Below, in pieces: positions 49,315 through 60,484 of a stretch of DNA of 64,000 nucleotides (within the stretch, counting starts at the first letter, position 1; every line of letters begins with the position of its first letter). The position numbers were made by a program, and so were the translations under genes. Location: positions 372,001 to 436,000 of the forward strand of contig CALSRO010000005.1 in the NCBI GenBank assembly GCA_943788775.1, in the 5' to 3' direction. This stretch comes from an uncultured Flavobacteriales bacterium (GTDB lineage Bacteria; Bacteroidota; Bacteroidia; Flavobacteriales_G; Salibacteraceae). The notes under the pieces were generated by a model. That model did no database searches. It was not told the DNA's origin and saw only the letters and a list, made by a program, of their open reading frames with translations.

Positions 49315-50550
49315 ATGAATGCAGATGAATTAATCGAGTCTTTTCAAGACTTTAAAGACTTTAAAAACATTGACCGTGTTACTATGATGCACATCCTTGA
49401 GGATGTAATCAGAAGTATGATCTTAAAGGAATTTGAAGATGATACCAATTTTGACATTATCATCAACCCGGACAAAGGCGATTTAGAGATTTGGAGAAAT
49501 CGAACAATCGTTGAAGATGGTATGGTGGAAGACGATTTGACTGAGATCGAGTATAGCCAAGCAATAAAGATCGAGCCAGATTTTGAAGTTGGTGAAGAGG
49601 CGAGTGAGGAGTTGAAAATTGAAAACTTTGGCAGACGTGCTATCTTAAGCATGCGCCAAAACCTGGTTGCGAAGATTCAAGAGTTAGAGAAGGATAGCAT
49701 CTACAAGAAATACAAAGACCGAGTTGGTGATATAATCACTGGAGAAGTTTACCAAATCTGGAAGCGAGAAATCTTGGTTTTGGATGATGAAGGTAACGAA
49801 CTTGTTCTGCCAAAAATGGAGCAGATACCTACGGATTACTTTAAAAAAGGTGATACTGTTAGAGCCGTTGTTAGTAAGGTAGATATGCGAAACGCAAATC
49901 CGGTAATTATCTTATCCAGAACTTCTCCAGCATTTCTTGAAAGATTGTTCGAAATGGAAGTGCCAGAGATTTTTGATGGTTTGATTACCATTAAGAAAAT
50001 TGTTCGTGAGCCAGGTGAAAGAGCAAAAGTCGCTGTGGAATCTTACGATGATCGAATTGATCCCGTAGGTGCCTGTGTGGGTATGAAAGGATCGCGGATT
50101 CACGGAATCGTTCGCGAGCTTCGGAATGAGAATATTGACGTAATTAATTTTACTGCAAATTCTACCCTGTTTATTCAGAGAGCGCTTAGCCCTGCGAAGA
50201 TTACTAGTATCAAGCTAGATGATGAAAAAGGTACGGCGAGGGTATATTTAAAACCTGATCAAGTTTCATTAGCTATCGGTAAAGGTGGGCATAACATCAA
50301 ATTGGCTGGAAAATTAACGGGATATGAAATCGATGTTTACCGGGAATCAGAAGATGATTTCGAAGATGTCGACTTGGAAGAATTTGCAGATGAAATCGAT
50401 CATTGGATTATCGATGAGTTAAAAGCTATAGGCTGTGATACAGCAAAAAGTGTCATCGAAATTGGAGCAGCAGACCTAGTTAAACGAACCGATTTAGAGG
50501 AAGAAACGATTACTGAAATACTCGGGATTCTTAAATCTGAGTTCGAATAA
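49315..50550 (+). CDS. nusA: transcription elongation/termination factor NusA
   Basis: 411 residues from ATG 49315. An N-terminal RNAP-binding domain ([20 protein letters not shown]) is followed by an S1 domain ([20 protein letters not shown], about 133-200), KH1 ([20 protein letters not shown]) and KH2 ([20 protein letters not shown]). A short acidic C-terminal helical part (to 411) replaces the longer AR repeats of Proteobacteria, as usual in this phylum. It regulates pausing, termination and antitermination, and NusA is known to stimulate hairpin-dependent termination. It starts 13 bp after the rimP stop. Confidence 0.97.
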   Translation: MNADELIESFQDFKDFKNIDRVTMMHILEDVIRSMILKEFEDDTNFDIIINPDKGDLEIWRNRTIVEDGMVEDDLTEIEYSQAIKIEPDFEVGEEASEELKIENFGRRAILSMRQNLVAKIQELEKDSIYKKYKDRVGDIITGEVYQIWKREILVLDDEGNELVLPKMEQIPTDYFKKGDTVRAVVSKVDMRNANPVIILSRTSPAFLERLFEMEVPEIFDGLITIKKIVREPGERAKVAVESYDDRIDPVGACVGMKGSRIHGIVRELRNENIDVINFTANSTLFIQRALSPAKITSIKLDDEKGTARVYLKPDQVSLAIGKGGHNIKLAGKLTGYEIDVYRESEDDFEDVDLEEFADEIDHWIIDELKAIGCDTAKSVIEIGAADLVKRTDLEEETITEILGILKSEFE

Positions 50551-50593
50551 ACTTGGTCAGTATTTTATTTTAACGAGATTCGCAATTATATAT

Positions 50594-53399
50594 ATGTCAG
50601 AAAACGGTCCCATAAGGTTAAGTAAAGCAGCGAAAGAACTCAACGTTGGCCTCACTACTGTGGTTGATTTTCTTGCCACTAAAGGCATCAAAATCGAAGG
50701 TAGGCCCAATACAAAAATTGAGGCTCAAGCCTATCAATTGTTGGTTGAAGAATACGCGCCAGATCGCGCTAAAAAACAAAAATCAGAGGCCCTTTCTCAG
50801 ACTAAAGTAGTACGTGAAACAATCACGTTAGACTCATCGTCTAAAGACAAGGAGAGAGATTCTGTCGAACAAGACGAAATCCTGATTAAAAATGTTGGAG
50901 GATACGAAGAGACAGCGGTGGAGCCTAGCACAGAAGTTACTCCTGTAGAGCCCGCTGTTCCTGCTGTTCAAGCACCGACTGAAAGTGTTGAAGAAACACG
51001 GGTAGAAGATAAAGTCAGCGAAAAGCCAAAGGGTGTTGAAATTGACACAACTGACGCCTCTAACGAAAGTGCGGATGGCAAGGGACCAAACATTTTAGGT
51101 AAAATTGATCTATCCTCAATAAAGTCGAATAGACCAAAAAAGAAAGCGGACGAGAAAAAGGCAGAGGAAAAACCTGCAGTTCCAGCTCCGAAGGCAAAAG
51201 AAGTAGAAAAGCAGTCAAAAACACCTGAAACTCTGGCAAAAAAGGAAGATAGCCGCCCTGCTAAGCCTGAGTTTGTTGAGACTAAGTTTGAAAAATTGAC
51301 CGGTCCAAAAATGGTCGGTAAAATAGAATTGCCCAAATCATCTCGACCAGATAAAAAGAGCTCAGACGATTCTGACTCCAACAAACGGAAGAGAAAGAGA
51401 ATCACACAGGTCGTTCCTGGTAAGGATAATAGATCATCCGACAATAGATTTCAAAAAGGACGTAAAGGTCCAACTAAAGGGACACCAAAACCTGAGCTTA
51501 CAGAAGAACAAGTTCAGAATCAAGTGAGAGAAACTCTTGCCGCTCTTAAGAATAAGGGTAAGTCTACTCGATCTAAGTATCGTAAAGAGAGACGAGAGGC
51601 TGTTAGTGAAAAAATTCAGCGAGAAATTGAGCAAGAACAAGAGGATAAGAAAATCCTGAAGCTTACAGAATTCGTTACTGTGAGCGAACTTGCTACAATG
51701 ATGGAAATCAGCGCTACTGAGGTAATTTCTATGTGTATGACACTGGGAATGATGGTTTCGATAAACCAACGTTTAGATCAAGAAACGCTTACCATCTTGG
51801 CTGAAGAATTTGGCTTTACAGTAGAGTTTGTTGGAGCTGATATTGAAGAGAGCATACAAGAGGAAGAGGATAAAGAGGAAGATTTAATTGAACGACCTCC
51901 TATTGTTACGGTAATGGGCCACGTTGATCACGGAAAGACCTCTCTTTTAGATTACATAAGAAGAGAAAATGTAATTGCCGGTGAAGCAGGTGGGATTACC
52001 CAACATATCGGGGCGTATAGTGTTGAACTCGAGGGGGGGTAAGATCATAACTTTCCTTGATACTCCTGGTCACGAGGCGTTTACCGCAATGCGTGCCCGT
52101 GGAGCTCAAGTAACTGACATTGCAATCATTGTAATCGCTGCAGATGATGCGATCATGCCACAAACCGTGGAAGCAATAAACCATGCTCAAGCAGCTGGTG
52201 TGCCTATGGTCTTCGCATTTAATAAAATTGATAAGGATGGTGCTAATGCTGATAAGATTCGGGAGCAGTTAGCAAACATGAATATTCTAGTGGAAGACTG
52301 GGGTGGTAAGTTCCAGAGCCAAGAAGTATCGGCTAAGAATGGGCTGAATATAAATGAGTTACTGGAAAAAGTCCTTTTGGAATCTGAATTGCTCGAATTA
52401 AAAGCCAACCCAGAACGTAATGCACGAGGAACGATAATTGAGGCGAGCCTTGATAAAGGTCGCGGATATACATCAACCCTTCTCGTACAAACGGGGACAA
52501 TGAGGGTAGGCGATATGATATTGGCAGGCTCGAATTTTGGTCGCGTAAAAGCGATGTTCAATGAACGAGGCGCTGCAATTGAAGAAGCTGGACCTTCACA
52601 CCCTGTGAGTATACTTGGTTTGAATGGTGCACCTAGTGCTGGTGATACATTCCTCGTATTGGAGGATGAACGTGAAGTGAAAAATCTGGCGTTTAAACGT
52701 CAGCAATTGCAACGTGAACAGAGTATTAGAACTCAACGAAGAAGAACCCTAGAGGATATTGGCGAAATCATTCAGCTTGGAGATTACCATGAAGTAAACG
52801 TTATTGTCAAAGGTGATGTGGATGGATCGGTTGAGGCCTTGGCTGATTCTATGCTTAAGCTCTCTGCAGATAATATCGCGATCAACGTAATTCATAAATC
52901 TGTTGGTCAAATTTCTGAGTCGGATGTGTTATTAGCAACGGCATCTGATGCGATCATAATTGGATTCCAAGTAAGACCATCAGCCCAGGCTCGTAAGAGA
53001 GCGGAGCTAGAAGGGATTGATATACGGTTGTATTCAATTATTTATGATGCAATTAATGACATGAAGTCTGCGATGGAAGGTATGCTTAAGCCTAAAATTG
53101 AAGAACAAGTGGTTTGTAACATCGAAGTCCGAGAGACATTCAAGATCAGTAAGGTAGGCACCATAGCTGGATGCTACGTGCTTGATGGCGTTGTTACAAG
53201 AAACACTAAGGTTCGATTGATCAGAGACGGAATCGTTGTTTATTCAGGAAAACTTGGTTCACTTAAGCGATTCAAAGACGATGTGAAAGAAGTAAAAACA
53301 GGCTTTGAATGTGGTTTAAATATTGAGAACTTCAACGATATTAAGGTTGGAGATATTATTGAGGGTTATGAAGAGGTTGAAGTTGCAAGGACACTTTAG
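50594..53399 (+). CDS. infB: translation initiation factor IF-2, frameshifted within the GTPase domain
   Basis: IF-2 delivers initiator tRNA to the 30S subunit and promotes subunit joining. The first frame runs 50594-52042 and ends at a TAA right after a run of seven G (52033-52039). The +1 frame then continues to 53399. Removing one G restores a ~934-aa protein of normal length. Present are a charged N-terminal linker (about 50-330), the IF2_N region (about 330-430), and the GTPase motifs GHVDHGKT (442-449), DTPGHEAF and NKID; the last two lie after the shift. Because infB is essential, the shift is either a homopolymer sequencing error or a programmed/slippage event. It is the last gene of the rimP-nusA-infB operon. 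Confidence 0.9.
52033..52039 (+). other. G7 run at the infB frame break
   Basis: Seven consecutive G followed directly by TAAG. Zero-frame reading gives GAG GGG GGG TAA; dropping one G gives GAG GGG GGT AAG, matching the conserved Gly-Gly-Lys before the GTPase G3 motif. Confidence 0.9.
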
Positions 53400-53878
53400 T
53401 CCTTGGGCTTAAACTGACTTTCGATGATGTTGCTAAGAATGAATGAAGCTGGATATTCAGGCTTTATCATTTCTTGAATTTCTGATGCTTCTAGCCTTGA
53501 TCTGAAATCGCCTATACGCAGCACCCAATTCGGGGAACTCCACAAGGCATACGAACGAATTTCGGGGAATCGGCTGATGAATTCTGATTGCTTGTCATAA
53601 ATGTTCTCGCGTGCATTTGGACCCGAAATGGATTGAATTTGGATTCGATAACCATAGTTGCTGGGAGTCTTCTGATCCAATGAATCCATTGTGTCAAAAT
53701 ACTGAGTAAGGTTGGATTCCGCGTTGATTGTCGACTTATTTACGGCAGTTATTGTGTCTAAATTATTTATTGCGTTTTTCACTTCATAACTCGGAGACGT
53801 CTCTAAGTCAGGTGCTTGTGAATGAAGCGTGAAACTTATAAGGAGGCAAGCGGCAAGACTCAATGCTGTTTTTGACAT
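53396..53878 (-). CDS. SPOR-domain protein
   Basis: 160 residues. A signal peptide ([20 protein letters not shown]) is followed by a ~55-residue linker and a C-terminal SPOR domain ([20 protein letters not shown] to [20 protein letters not shown], about residues 76-150). SPOR domains bind denuded glycan strands of peptidoglycan at the division site. The mature protein is thus predicted to be periplasmic and septum- or wall-associated. It is convergent with infB, overlapping it by 4 bp. Confidence 0.85.
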   Translation of the reverse strand: MSKTALSLAACLLISFTLHSQAPDLETSPSYEVKNAINNLDTITAVNKSTINAESNLTQYFDTMDSLDQKTPSNYGYRIQIQSISGPNARENIYDKQSEFISRFPEIRSYALWSSPNWVLRIGDFRSRLEASEIQEMIKPEYPASFILSNIIESQFKPKD

Positions 53879-54043
53879 TTCGCGAAACTACTCGCACTCA
53901 GAATTTTACGATTGAAATATCTTTACCAAGATACCGTAGTTACTTGATAAACAATTGATAAGCTTTCTTATTTAGAATAGTTTTAAATTGGCTAACGATG
54001 GTGCATTTTTAAAGAAATGTTAATGCCCATATTGGCTTTCTTC

Positions 54044-54051
54044 TAAATTTG
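54044..54051 (+). promoter_or_regulatory. -7 box of the act-cox operon
   Basis: TAAATTTG, a perfect TAnnTTTG, 47 bp before the actA ATG; a weak TTA lies 21 bp upstream as -33. The 220-bp gap 53879-54098 shows no other feature. This is the only recognisable promoter before the actABCDEF-coxBA run. Confidence 0.5.
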
Positions 54052-54098
54052 CCACCGCTTTCTGACCACCCTTTTTACAACGAAAACTGAAAGAATCT

Positions 54099-55367
54099 AT
54101 GCGAAATACGTGGGTGAGCCTAATGAGTAAAATGCTTTTTACATCGGCAATTTTTACCATGCTCCTAATGTCATCGCCAGTACGCGCCCAGCTAGACGGT
54201 GAGGCCATATTTAAGGCCAATTGTTCATCATGTCACAAGCCTGATAAGAAGGTTGTTGGCCCTGCACTGAAAGGTGCTCGCGAAAAATGGGCTGAAAGAA
54301 CTGGTGGAGACGAGGCAATTATTTCTTGGGTTAAGAATTCACAGGGCTACTTGAAGTCAGCTGGTGATTCATATGCCAAGAAGCTTTACGAAGATTATAA
54401 TCAAAGTGTAATGACCGCCATGGCCTTGTCTGATGATGAGGTTGTTGCTGTTTTAGAATACGTAGATTCATACGCTCCCCCAGTTGCTGAAGTTGCTGCG
54501 AATGCGGAATCAGGTGGTGCTGCTTCTGAAGAAGCAAGTGATCCGACACTGTGGTTAGTGCTCATAGTGGTCATTCTGTTTATTGTATTCAGAGTGTTAT
54601 GGAGTGTTTCCAAGAATTTAAATAACCTAAACCGTCAAAAAGATGGTGAAGATGCAGTAGCTGAGGTAGATTTTTTAGGTGCCTTAGGTCAATACTTTAA
54701 GAAGAATCAAGCGCTTACCGTTGTTGTTATTGTGTTGCTGAGTGCATATGTGGCAATATTGGGTTGGGACTGGCTAAACGGGATTGGAGTTTATCAATCA
54801 TATCAGCCTACTCAGCCAATTTGGTTCTCTCACAAAATACACGCTGGGCAAAATGGAATTAACTGTGTTTACTGTCATAATTCCGTAGAGAAAGGTAAGG
54901 CGGCCGGTATTCCATCTGTGAATATTTGTATGAACTGTCATATGGGAGTGCAAGAAGGTAAAGTTTCAGGAACTAAAGAAATCGCGAAAATCTATGATGC
55001 TATTGGCTGGGATGCTGACAAAGGAAGATACATTGAAGATTATGAGCAAAAACCTATTGAATGGGTGAGGATTCATAACCTACAAGATTTTGTTTACTTC
55101 AACCACAGTCAACACGTTGTTGTAGGTAAGCAAGAATGTCAGACTTGTCATGGTCCTATAGAAGAAATGGATGAGGTTTACCAATACTCAGAATTGACAA
55201 TGGGTTGGTGTATTAACTGTCACAGAGAAACAGATGTTACTATGGAGGGGAATGGATACTATGAAAGAATCCATGACGACCTAGTGGAAAAACACAAAGA
55301 GGAAGGACTTGAATCATTCAAGGTAGAACACATTGGTGGTCTTGAATGTGTGAAGTGTCACTATTAA
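54099..55367 (+). CDS. actA: alternative complex III subunit A, multiheme cytochrome c
   Basis: 422 residues. A signal-like N-terminal segment is followed by a mono-heme cytochrome c domain (CSSCH, Cys42-His46), a membrane anchor (about 150-165) and a second helix (about 203-225). A C-terminal multi-heme region holds five CxxCH motifs (CVYCH, CMNCH, CQTCH, CINCH, CVKCH). The six haems agree with Bacteroidota ActA proteins, which fuse a mono-heme domain to the pentaheme unit. It passes electrons from quinol oxidation towards the cytochrome c oxidase. First gene of the operon; actB follows after 18 bp. Confidence 0.95.
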   Translation: MRNTWVSLMSKMLFTSAIFTMLLMSSPVRAQLDGEAIFKANCSSCHKPDKKVVGPALKGAREKWAERTGGDEAIISWVKNSQGYLKSAGDSYAKKLYEDYNQSVMTAMALSDDEVVAVLEYVDSYAPPVAEVAANAESGGAASEEASDPTLWLVLIVVILFIVFRVLWSVSKNLNNLNRQKDGEDAVAEVDFLGALGQYFKKNQALTVVVIVLLSAYVAILGWDWLNGIGVYQSYQPTQPIWFSHKIHAGQNGINCVYCHNSVEKGKAAGIPSVNICMNCHMGVQEGKVSGTKEIAKIYDAIGWDADKGRYIEDYEQKPIEWVRIHNLQDFVYFNHSQHVVVGKQECQTCHGPIEEMDEVYQYSELTMGWCINCHRETDVTMEGNGYYERIHDDLVEKHKEEGLESFKVEHIGGLECVKCHY

Positions 55368-55385
55368 TTGAAGCGAGTTAGCATT

Positions 55386-58300
55386 ATGAGCAACAATAAA
55401 ATATACTGGAGAGGAACTGAGGAGCTTGAGAAAGATCCGTCATTCGTGAAATCTGCAGAAAAGGAATTCGCAGAGGAACTTCCAATTGAACAGTTTTTAG
55501 GTAGTAAAGAATTAGATGCTACAAATACTAGTCGTAGAGACTTTCTGAAGTTCATGGGCTTCGGTATTACGGCTGCAACCCTTGCTGCTTGTGAGACGCC
55601 TGTAATCAAGAGTTTGCCCTACGTGGTGAAACCTAATGAGGTAATGCCAGGGATAGCTAATTATTACGCATCGACTTTTTTCGATGGTTTCGATTATGCA
55701 AGCATTCTTGTAAAAACAAGAGAAGGAAGGCCAATTCATATCGAGGGTAACAAGAATTCGAATGTTACCAAAGGTGGAGTAAGTGCTAGGGTGAATTCAT
55801 CTGTGTTGTCGCTTTACAATACCAATCGCTTTCAAAACCCAATGAAAGATGGTGTAGCTACTGATTGGTCAACACTAGATTCAGAAATTAAATCTCAACT
55901 TGAAGGTGTCAAAGCCGCAGGAGGAAATGTTAGTATTCTTTCCAATACGATTATAAGTCCATCTTCGCTTAACCTGATAAATGAGTTGAATTCGTGGATA
56001 TCTTCTGAAGGTGGAGCTTCGGTAACACATGTGACTCATGATGTTGTCTCCTCGTATGGTATGCTTGAAGCAAACAAAAGAACGTTTGGTAAGTCAATGC
56101 TTCCTACTTATCGCTTTGATAAGGCAAAGACTGTGGTGAGTATTGGGACTGATTTCTTAGTAAATTGGATCAATCCGGTTGCATTTGCCAAAGGATATGG
56201 CAAAATGAGAAATCCAGAAACTGGAATGAGTCGTCATTACCAGTTTTGAAACAACATTGTCAACTACTGGTTCCAACGCGGATGTTCGCGGTGCAATCAA
56301 GCCATCCGAGCAAGGCGTTGTAGCGCTTATGCTTCACAACGAGGTTGCCAAATTGAGTGGCTCAGCTTCTGTTGGGTCGCCATCGTTGGTTAATGATGAT
56401 AATAATGTAGCCTATAAGGTTTCCCAGGCGGCTAAAGATCTATTGAATAGTAAGGGCAAGTCAATTGTAGTATGCGGATCAAATGACCCGAACGTACAGC
56501 ATGTAGTTAACGCGACCAATCAAATGCTTTCTAACTATGGATCAACCATCGATACTACCAACGCTACACATCTAAGAAAGGGGTCAGAAGTTTCTGTGGC
56601 TGAATTGATCTCTCGCATGAATAGCGGTCAGGTATCTGCTCTCTTGGTGATTGATGCTGACCCATTATATTCTCTTCCAGCATCCATGGGATTTGAGGCG
56701 GCTGCTGGAAAGGTGAAAACTAAGATTGCCTTTGCTGAGAAACCAAACTCAACCACGGCAATTTGCAATTATATATGCCCAACAGGGCACTACCTTGAGA
56801 ATTGGAATGATGCCAATCCTGTTGGTGGTGAAGTGAGCTTTGCTCAGCCAGTGATAAACAAAATTTACAATACTCGCCAATGGCAAGATTCCTTGCTGAA
56901 TTGGATGGGGAATGACCAATCATACTATGATTACTTGCATAAGGCATGGAATTTACCTGCTACAGCACAAGATGATCCAAGTGTAGTATTTGCTAGTAGG
57001 TGGAATACATACATACATGATGGAGTAGGTATGATGACTACAGCAGCTGTTGTTGATGATGTTGTGGCCTCGGAAACACCTGAAGCGGAGTCTGAGGTTG
57101 TGCCAACAAATGCATCTATTGAGCAAGCTGCGGCTGCAATTGGTGCAGGATCATCTGACTGGGAAGTAGATTTTTATCTGAAAACAGCGATTGGCGCTGG
57201 AAATGATGCTGGTAATCCTTGGCTTCAAGAATTGCCAGATCCAGTTACTAAAGTTGTATGGGATCATTATGCTACGATGAATCCTGCCGACATGAAGGAA
57301 GCAGGATTGAACACAATGATGGGAGAACAACAACGTGCTGGAATGATTCGCGTCAATGTTGGTGATAATTCCATGGAATTGCCTGTTGTAGCATTACCAG
57401 GTCAGAAAAGAGGAACTGTTGGCGTAGCGCTTGGATACGGTAAGGCAAAGGTTACAGAAGAAGGAGTCGAACGATTGATTGGTAAGAACGCCTTTGCTGT
57501 TTTACCGGTGTCGAATGGTGTAATTCAGTACTCAGCGAGTTGTACTTATGATAAGCTAGAAATGCGATACAATATTGCATCTACTCAAAGTACTGATACT
57601 ATGATGGGGCGTAAGATTTTAAATGAGACCACTCTGTCTGATTTTGAATCGAATGGTAAGGATCATTGGAATCCTGAAATTACTGTGGCGGATGCATATG
57701 GTAAGCAGCAAGCCTTGGATAAATTGGACTTATGGAATGATCACGCCATTGACTTAGGTCATAGATGGGGATTGTCAATAGACTTGAATACATGCATCGG
57801 TTGTGGAGCTTGCGTTACGGCTTGTCATTCTGAAAACAACGTTCCAGTTGTTGGTAAAGATGAGGTGAATCGAATGAGAACGATGAGTTGGATTCGTATT
57901 GATAGATACTATAGCAGTGATGCTGATCCAGAGCTCCATGGTGACATCAACCAAGACAAGGATTATGATGCGATGGAAGTTCCATCCGAATATCCTGAGA
58001 TTGGATTTATGCCGGTTATGTGCCAGCATTGTAACCATGCTCCATGCGAGACGGTTTGTCCAGTTGCGGCAACAACGCACAGTGACGAAGGGTTCAATCA
58101 AATGACTTACAATAGATGTATTGGTACAAGATATTGTGCGAATAACTGTCCATATAAAGTGCGAAGATTCAATTGGTTCAATTATGTAGCTGATAGAAAA
58201 TTCACGAACCTCAATCCTGCTCAGGATGACCTTTCTAGAATGGTACTTAATCCAGATGTAGTAGTTCGTTCAAGGGGTGTTATGGAGAAATGTAGCCTAT

Positions 58301-58566
58301 GTGTGCAGAGAGTTCAAGCTGGTAAACTGGATGCTAAAAAAGCAGGTGAGCCTATTAAGGATGGAAGTATCCAAACTGCGTGTTCTGCTTCATGTCCTAC
58401 TAACGCAATCACCTTTGGTGATATTAATGACACGGGATCTAAAGTGAGATCTGATGCTAAGAATGATCGAGCTTATCATTTACTAGAAGAAGTCGGTGTT
58501 AAGCCAAATGTTTGGTATCAGACCAAGGTTAGAAATTCAATAGAAACTGCAGATCAAACTGCCTGA
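55386..58566 (+). CDS. actB: alternative complex III subunit B (Fe-S/molybdopterin-like), frameshifted
   Basis: Large peripheral subunit with a Tat signal (TSRRDFLKFMGFGITAATLA), a MopB-like domain without cofactor ligands and a C-terminal ferredoxin region with four Cys clusters (CIGCGACVTACHSENNVP, CQHCNHAPCETVCPVAA, CIGTRYCANNCPYKVR, CSLCVQR...CSASCPTNA). The zero frame from ATG 55386 stops at 56249 (TGA). The +1 frame continues to 58566, and the join HYQF-ETTLSTTGSNADVR is what the family shows. Removing one T from the TTTT at 56244-56247 restores a ~1,059-aa protein of normal length. Sequencing error or programmed +1 frameshifting are the alternatives. Confidence 0.9.
56244..56247 (+). 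other. T4 slip site at the actB frame break
   Basis: CAG TTT TGA A reads to a stop in the zero frame; skipping one T gives CAG TTT GAA ACA and the conserved continuation. A tRNA-Phe on TTT could re-pair perfectly one base downstream, as in +1 programmed slips at a UGA stop. Confidence 0.85.
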
Positions 58567-58587
58567 TTAACGATTTAGAAACGACAG

Positions 58588-59967
58588 ATGCAAAAAGAAT
58601 CGGCCATACGCGAACCACTCATCCTCGGTGATAAGACCTATCATCAAATTACAGAGGATGTTTGCGCTCCTGTAGAAGGAAAAGCAAATAAGTATTGGTA
58701 TATAGTTTTCTCCATAGCGGTAATTGTTGCTCTTTGGGGGGTAGGATGTATATTATATACAATAGGAAGAGGAATTGGAACATGGGGTCTTAATACCACA
58801 GTTGATTGGGCTTGGGATATTACAAACTTCGTGTGGTGGGTTGGTATTGGTCACGCGGGCACGTTAATTTCTGCTGTATTACTTCTTTTTAGACAGAAGT
58901 GGAGGATGGCTATTAACCGATCTGCAGAGGCGATGACAATTTTTGCAGTTATGATGGCGGCCCTATTCCCAGGCATTCACATGGGACGTATATGGATGGC
59001 CTATTGGGTTTTTCCCTTACCAAATCAATTCGGATCGTTATGGGTAAACTTTAACTCTCCATTGCTTTGGGACGTTTTTGCGATATCTACTTATTTTTCA
59101 GTGTCTCTGGTATTCTGGTATATTGGTTTAATTCCCGATTTCGCAACTATTAGAGATAGAGCGGTAAAGCCAGTGTCGAAAATGGCATACAGCGTATTAA
59201 GTTTTGGTTGGACAGGAAATGCGAAGGCTTGGATACGTTTTGAAGAAGTATCACTGGTTTTAGCAGGACTTGCAACGCCACTTGTGTTCTCTGTTCACTC
59301 CATTGTATCTATGGACTTTGCAACCTCAGTTATTCCAGGATGGCATACCACTATTTTTCCACCATATTTCGTTGCTGGAGCGATTTTCTCTGGTTTTGCG
59401 ATGGTTCAAACACTTTTGTTGATTACTAGAAAAGTGCTCAACCTAGAGTCCTATATCACTGTAAAGCACGGTGAGTACATGAACATTGTTATTGTAATCA
59501 CTGGTTCGATCGTGGGTGTAGCATATCTTTCTGAACTGTTCATTTCATGGTATTCAGGAGTGGAGTATGAGGGATATGCATTCCTAAACCGCGCAACGGG
59601 TCCTTATTGGTGGGCTTATTGGTCAATGATGACGTGTAACGTAATTACTCCACAGCTTTTTTGGTTTAAGAAGGTTAGAAGAAGCCTAATGGCATCATTT
59701 ATCCTTTCCATTTTCGTGAATATTGGAATGTGGTTTGAACGATTTGTAATTATCGTAACGTCATTACACAGGGACTTCCTTCCATCAAACTGGGGTATGT
59801 TTCACCCAACGTTTGTGGATATCGGAATTTTCCTTGGCACTATCGGAATTTTCTTCACTCTATTCTTATTATTCAGTCGATTCTTTCCGGTATTAGCGTT
59901 GAATGAACTCAAGAGTATTTTGAAATCATCTGGAGATAACTATAAAAAGCAGCATCACAATGAGTAA
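58588..59967 (+). CDS. actC: alternative complex III subunit C, NrfD-like quinol-oxidising membrane subunit
   Basis: 459 residues with ten predicted helices. It is NrfD/PsrC-like: VWWVGIGHAGTLISAVLLLF, then AMTIFAVMMAALFPGIHMGR and a late segment IVSMDFATSVIPGWHTTIFP. It holds the likely quinol site and proton path of the complex. The stop overlaps the next start by 8 bp, so actC and actD are translationally coupled. Confidence 0.95.
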   Translation: MQKESAIREPLILGDKTYHQITEDVCAPVEGKANKYWYIVFSIAVIVALWGVGCILYTIGRGIGTWGLNTTVDWAWDITNFVWWVGIGHAGTLISAVLLLFRQKWRMAINRSAEAMTIFAVMMAALFPGIHMGRIWMAYWVFPLPNQFGSLWVNFNSPLLWDVFAISTYFSVSLVFWYIGLIPDFATIRDRAVKPVSKMAYSVLSFGWTGNAKAWIRFEEVSLVLAGLATPLVFSVHSIVSMDFATSVIPGWHTTIFPPYFVAGAIFSGFAMVQTLLLITRKVLNLESYITVKHGEYMNIVIVITGSIVGVAYLSELFISWYSGVEYEGYAFLNRATGPYWWAYWSMMTCNVITPQLFWFKKVRRSLMASFILSIFVNIGMWFERFVIIVTSLHRDFLPSNWGMFHPTFVDIGIFLGTIGIFFTLFLLFSRFFPVLALNELKSILKSSGDNYKKQHHNE

Positions 59968-60484
59968 AGCAATATATGCGCTGTACGATGACGATGAAAT
60001 AATGGTAGATGGTGCTAAAACCATTCTATCTAAAAACGTCAGAATTAAAGATGTTTATTCACCATTCCCAATACATGGTTTGGAGATTGTCTTGGGCATC
60101 AAGTGGACTAGATTGGCAATTAATGCCTTTCTCTATGGAATAACAGCATTGACTTTGGCATTGCTGGGCATGTCGTATTTCATGATTCAGGATTGGCCGA
60201 TGAATATTGGAGGCAAGCCAAGTTTTGACTTGTATCAAAATTTACCGGCTTTTATACCAATTACATTTGAGTTTACAGTTCTATGTGCGGCACATGGTAT
60301 GGCAATTACATATCTAATAAGAAACTGGACTTTACCTGGTGTAAAGGCAAGAAACCCACACCCGAGAACAACGGATGATCATTTCGCGATTGAAATTGAC
60401 TTGTCTGAGAATCAAGGGGTATCAGCTGAAGACATCAAGACGATTCTTCAGGAAACAAAACCAGTCGAAATTTTTGAGAAGTAA
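59960..60484 (+). CDS. actD: alternative complex III subunit D
   Basis: 174 residues, two transmembrane helices (about 53-75 and 99-118), preceded by a cytoplasmic segment (SKAIYALYDDDEIMVDGAKT) and with IHGLEIVLGIKWTRLAINAF just before helix 1. It matches the DUF3341 pattern for ActD. A structural membrane subunit. It overlaps actC by 8 bp and actE by 1 bp. Confidence 0.93.
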   Translation: MSKAIYALYDDDEIMVDGAKTILSKNVRIKDVYSPFPIHGLEIVLGIKWTRLAINAFLYGITALTLALLGMSYFMIQDWPMNIGGKPSFDLYQNLPAFIPITFEFTVLCAAHGMAITYLIRNWTLPGVKARNPHPRTTDDHFAIEIDLSENQGVSAEDIKTILQETKPVEIFEK

